This document shows positions 5,023-6,548 of a stretch of DNA of 6,548 bases, in pieces. This stretch comes from an uncultured Clostridia bacterium. Lineage in GTDB: Bacteria > Bacillota > Clostridia > Christensenellales > Borkfalkiaceae. The DNA lies in NCBI GenBank assembly GCA_947177495.1, contig CAMWUS010000079.1, forward strand, positions 1-6,548, read 5' to 3'. A program made the translations under genes and the position numbers. Position 1 is the first letter of the stretch, and every line of letters starts with the position of its first letter. The notes under the pieces are model-generated. The model ran no database searches. It saw only the letters and a list, made by a program, of their open reading frames with translations, and was not told the origin of the DNA.

Positions 5023-6414
5023 ATGGACGATAAGGAAATCAAGCAAGAAAATCAAAAAGGGAATAACTTGGAAGAGGGCTTTTGGGACAGGGGAACGCCT
5101 GAACCCGCGCCCGTTGCCGTTATGCCCAACAAGCCCAGCCGCGGGCACAAAATCGCCGTTGCGGTAGGGGTGATTCTTTTGGCGGTAATTATGTTTTTTG
5201 TCGGGTGGTTTTCCCGCTACTATGCACTCAGCTCGGAGGAACGCAACATCTTATGGATTCTTGACCGCGTTGAGCACGACTACTATAAAGAGCTGACCGA
5301 CGAAGAGTGGGAAGCGTATTACAGCCAAGTTTACGAAGGACTGATGCCCGACAGGTTTTGTTCCTTTTACGATAAAGAGGAGTTTGCAGCTCTCTTAAAA
5401 GAAGCGGAGGGAAGCAACACCGATACGGGCTTGTCCGCCTTTATGGACGAGGATACGCCCAAGGTGTATTTCGTGCAGGGCAACTCTCCCGCCGACCTCG
5501 CGGGGCTTGTGAGCGGCATGACCATTTACCGCTACGGCAAAGACGAGGATACCCTCAAGCCTGCGGGAAGCGTGCAGGAAATCGGCACCTTCGTGCAGAG
5601 CAACCGCGGTACTTTCTGTTTGGAGTGCGGCTATTCCGAAACGGATAAAAAGCCTTATTTCTTGGAGAGCAAAGAGTATCTTGCTTCCTATTGCACTTAC
5701 AGCGACAGCGAAAGTACTTGGTCGTTCCGCGGCGATACCGCGCTCTCATTGCAGGACACGGGTGAAGGACTTGTGGGGTTGGACGCGCAAACCGCATACA
5801 TTCGCTATCAGGGCTTCGACGGCAATTCCGCATGGGAATTTACCAAGTGTCTCGACAAGATGAAGGAACGCGGCAGGAGCAATCTCGTCATCGACTTGCG
5901 CTCCAACGGCGGCGGATATTTGGATTTGTTCCGTCAAATTGCGGCGCACCTCATGAAGAACGCCGAGGGTAATTCTCCGCTTGTGGCGTACTCCGTCGAC
6001 CGCAAAGGCAAGAAGGCGAACTACTACGCAACGGGCAACGATTACAAGACCTATTTCAATTCCGATTCGCGCATTACCATATTGGCGGACGAGTATTCCG
6101 CTTCCGCTTCGGAATGCTTGATCGGCGCGCTTTACGACTACGGCACCATCCGCTACGGCGACATCTATTTGCGCAAGGATAGCGAATCGGATATTGCGCA
6201 CTCCTACGGCAAAGGGGTTATGCAGTCCACCTACGTAACTTCGAGCGGTGCGGCGATGCGCATTACCGCGGCGGAAATTTTCTGGCCGAAAGGGAATAGC
6301 ATTCACGACAGAGGCGTCACCGAAGAGGACGGTGCACACGGCATCGTTGCGCCCTTCGTCCGCGGCGCGGAAGATACCTTCTTAACGCAGGTATTCGCCG
6401 ATTTGGCAAAATAA
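5023..6414 (+). CDS. Membrane-anchored S41-family (C-terminal processing) serine peptidase
   Basis: The 463-residue product is a CtpA/CtpB-type protease. A cytoplasmic tail of about 42 residues precedes one membrane segment, IAVAVGVILLAVIMFFVGWF (44-63), with no signal-peptidase site, so the enzyme should be anchored with its catalytic part outside. Residues around 130-210 form a divergent PDZ-like region; NSPADLAGLVSGMTI (154-168) matches the S-P-A-x-x-A-G-L-x-x-G-D motif but has Met for Asp. The catalytic domain shows the strand LVIDLRSNGGGYLDL (288-302), the nucleophile motif YSASASE (358-364) with Ser361, and YGKGVMQS (395-402) with Lys397 and Gln401, the Ser-Lys-Gln triad of the family. 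Ser to Lys is 36 residues rather than the usual 25 or so, because of an insertion near 383-394. Relatives cut exposed C-termini of envelope proteins, and B. subtilis CtpB acts in sporulation signalling. The substrate here is unknown. It is probably transcribed with the upstream PucR/CdaR-type gene. Confidence 0.93.
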   Translation: MDDKEIKQENQKGNNLEEGFWDRGTPEPAPVAVMPNKPSRGHKIAVAVGVILLAVIMFFVGWFSRYYALSSEERNILWILDRVEHDYYKELTDEEWEAYYSQVYEGLMPDRFCSFYDKEEFAALLKEAEGSNTDTGLSAFMDEDTPKVYFVQGNSPADLAGLVSGMTIYRYGKDEDTLKPAGSVQEIGTFVQSNRGTFCLECGYSETDKKPYFLESKEYLASYCTYSDSESTWSFRGDTALSLQDTGEGLVGLDAQTAYIRYQGFDGNSAWEFTKCLDKMKERGRSNLVIDLRSNGGGYLDLFRQIAAHLMKNAEGNSPLVAYSVDRKGKKANYYATGNDYKTYFNSDSRITILADEYSASASECLIGALYDYGTIRYGDIYLRKDSESDIAHSYGKGVMQSTYVTSSGAAMRITAAEIFWPKGNSIHDRGVTEEDGAHGIVAPFVRGAEDTFLTQVFADLAK

Positions 6415-6419
6415 ATTGG

Positions 6420-6449
6420 TTTGGCGCGTGGCGTCAGCTCTTCGCCAAA
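6420..6449. terminator. Possible terminator hairpin between convergent genes
   Basis: TTTGGCG (6420-6426) pairs perfectly with CGCCAAA (6443-6449) around a 16-base loop, starting six bases after the protease stop. On the + strand the following bases are AT-rich but lack a clean U-run; on the - strand a moderately T-rich stretch follows. It overlaps the end of the - strand gene. This is the only terminator candidate at the junction, and it is weak. Confidence 0.35.
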
Positions 6450-6548
6450 TATTCTTCTAAAATTTTCAAATTACCGTCTTTCTCTTCATGAGGAGGGCGG
6501 TTTTCTTTTTGCGGTTCTACCTTTTCCCGTCCCGTCAGCGCGGAAATC
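6434..6548 (-). CDS. C-terminal fragment of an unidentified protein
   Basis: On the - strand a reading frame enters from the right edge and runs 37 codons to a TGA at 6436-6434. The visible end begins ISALTGREKVEPQKENRPPH, passes through EEKDGNLKILEEY and ends LAKS. It is a hydrophilic linker followed by a short amphipathic helix, as found at the tails of many proteins. I do not recognise the family. Codon use resembles the neighbouring genes, and the frame would fill the space up to the convergent protease gene, which supports a real gene. The alternative is a chance open frame, since 37 codons is short. Confidence 0.55.
   Translation of the reverse strand, partial: ISALTGREKVEPQKENRPPHEEKDGNLKILEEYLAKS

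Noticed and set aside
1..6548. CRISPR array, insertion sequence, tRNA, rRNA or integration site
   Set aside because: I saw no regularly spaced repeats, transposase-like frame with terminal repeats, cloverleaf or rRNA-like sequence. Codon use looks even across the genes, giving no sign of recent transfer.

Overview
The window looks like chromosomal DNA from a low-to-mid-GC Gram-positive bacterium of the Clostridia (Bacillota), most likely an uncultured gut or environmental lineage. The evidence is the partner-switching (SpoIIA/Rsb-type) sigma operon, a CdaR/PucR-type regulator, strong AGGAG ribosome binding sites, consensus sigma-A promoters and a U-tract hairpin terminator. Assignment below class level is inference. 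There is no sign of a phage, transposon, CRISPR array, rRNA or tRNA.

Layout. (1) Positions 1-1563, + strand: the 3' end of a four-gene sigma-factor operon. It holds the C-terminal tail of a STAS anti-anti-sigma factor, a small RsbW/SpoIIAB-like protein whose ATP-binding motifs are eroded, a SigB/SigF/SigG-family sigma factor, and a second small HATPase-fold protein. All three junctions overlap by ATGA-type stop/start fusion, so the set is probably translationally coupled. (2) Positions 1573-1604: a perfect 32-nt palindrome that can terminate transcription from both sides, lying between convergent genes. (3) Positions 1616-3706, - strand: a 696-residue membrane protein of unknown function, with about eight membrane segments, a long Q/P/E/N-rich tail and a compact C-terminal domain. 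It has its own consensus promoter and a leader of about 117 nt containing a small hairpin. (4) Positions 3707-4046: a divergent intergenic region with two sigma-A-type promoters pointing away from each other. (5) Positions 4047-6414, + strand: a two-gene unit with a PucR/CdaR-type regulator (start re-assigned to 4047) and a membrane-anchored S41 (C-terminal processing) protease with an intact Ser-Lys-Gln triad. (6) Positions 6434-6548, - strand: the last 37 codons of an unidentified gene that converges on the protease gene.

Functional reading. The first block is a partner-switch module. In known systems (SpoIIAA/SpoIIAB/SigF and RsbV/RsbW/SigB) the anti-sigma kinase holds the sigma factor or phosphorylates the STAS protein. 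Here the protein in the kinase position has lost the Mg-binding Asn and the glycine motifs. A second HATPase-like protein follows the sigma gene and keeps the N-box and the Gly-x-Gly-Leu box but lacks the usual Asp-x-Gly-x-Gly box. How these two divide the anti-sigma and kinase roles is the most interesting question in the window. The regulator-protease pair and the large membrane protein share a divergent control region and may respond to cell-envelope conditions, but this is inference from gene position only.
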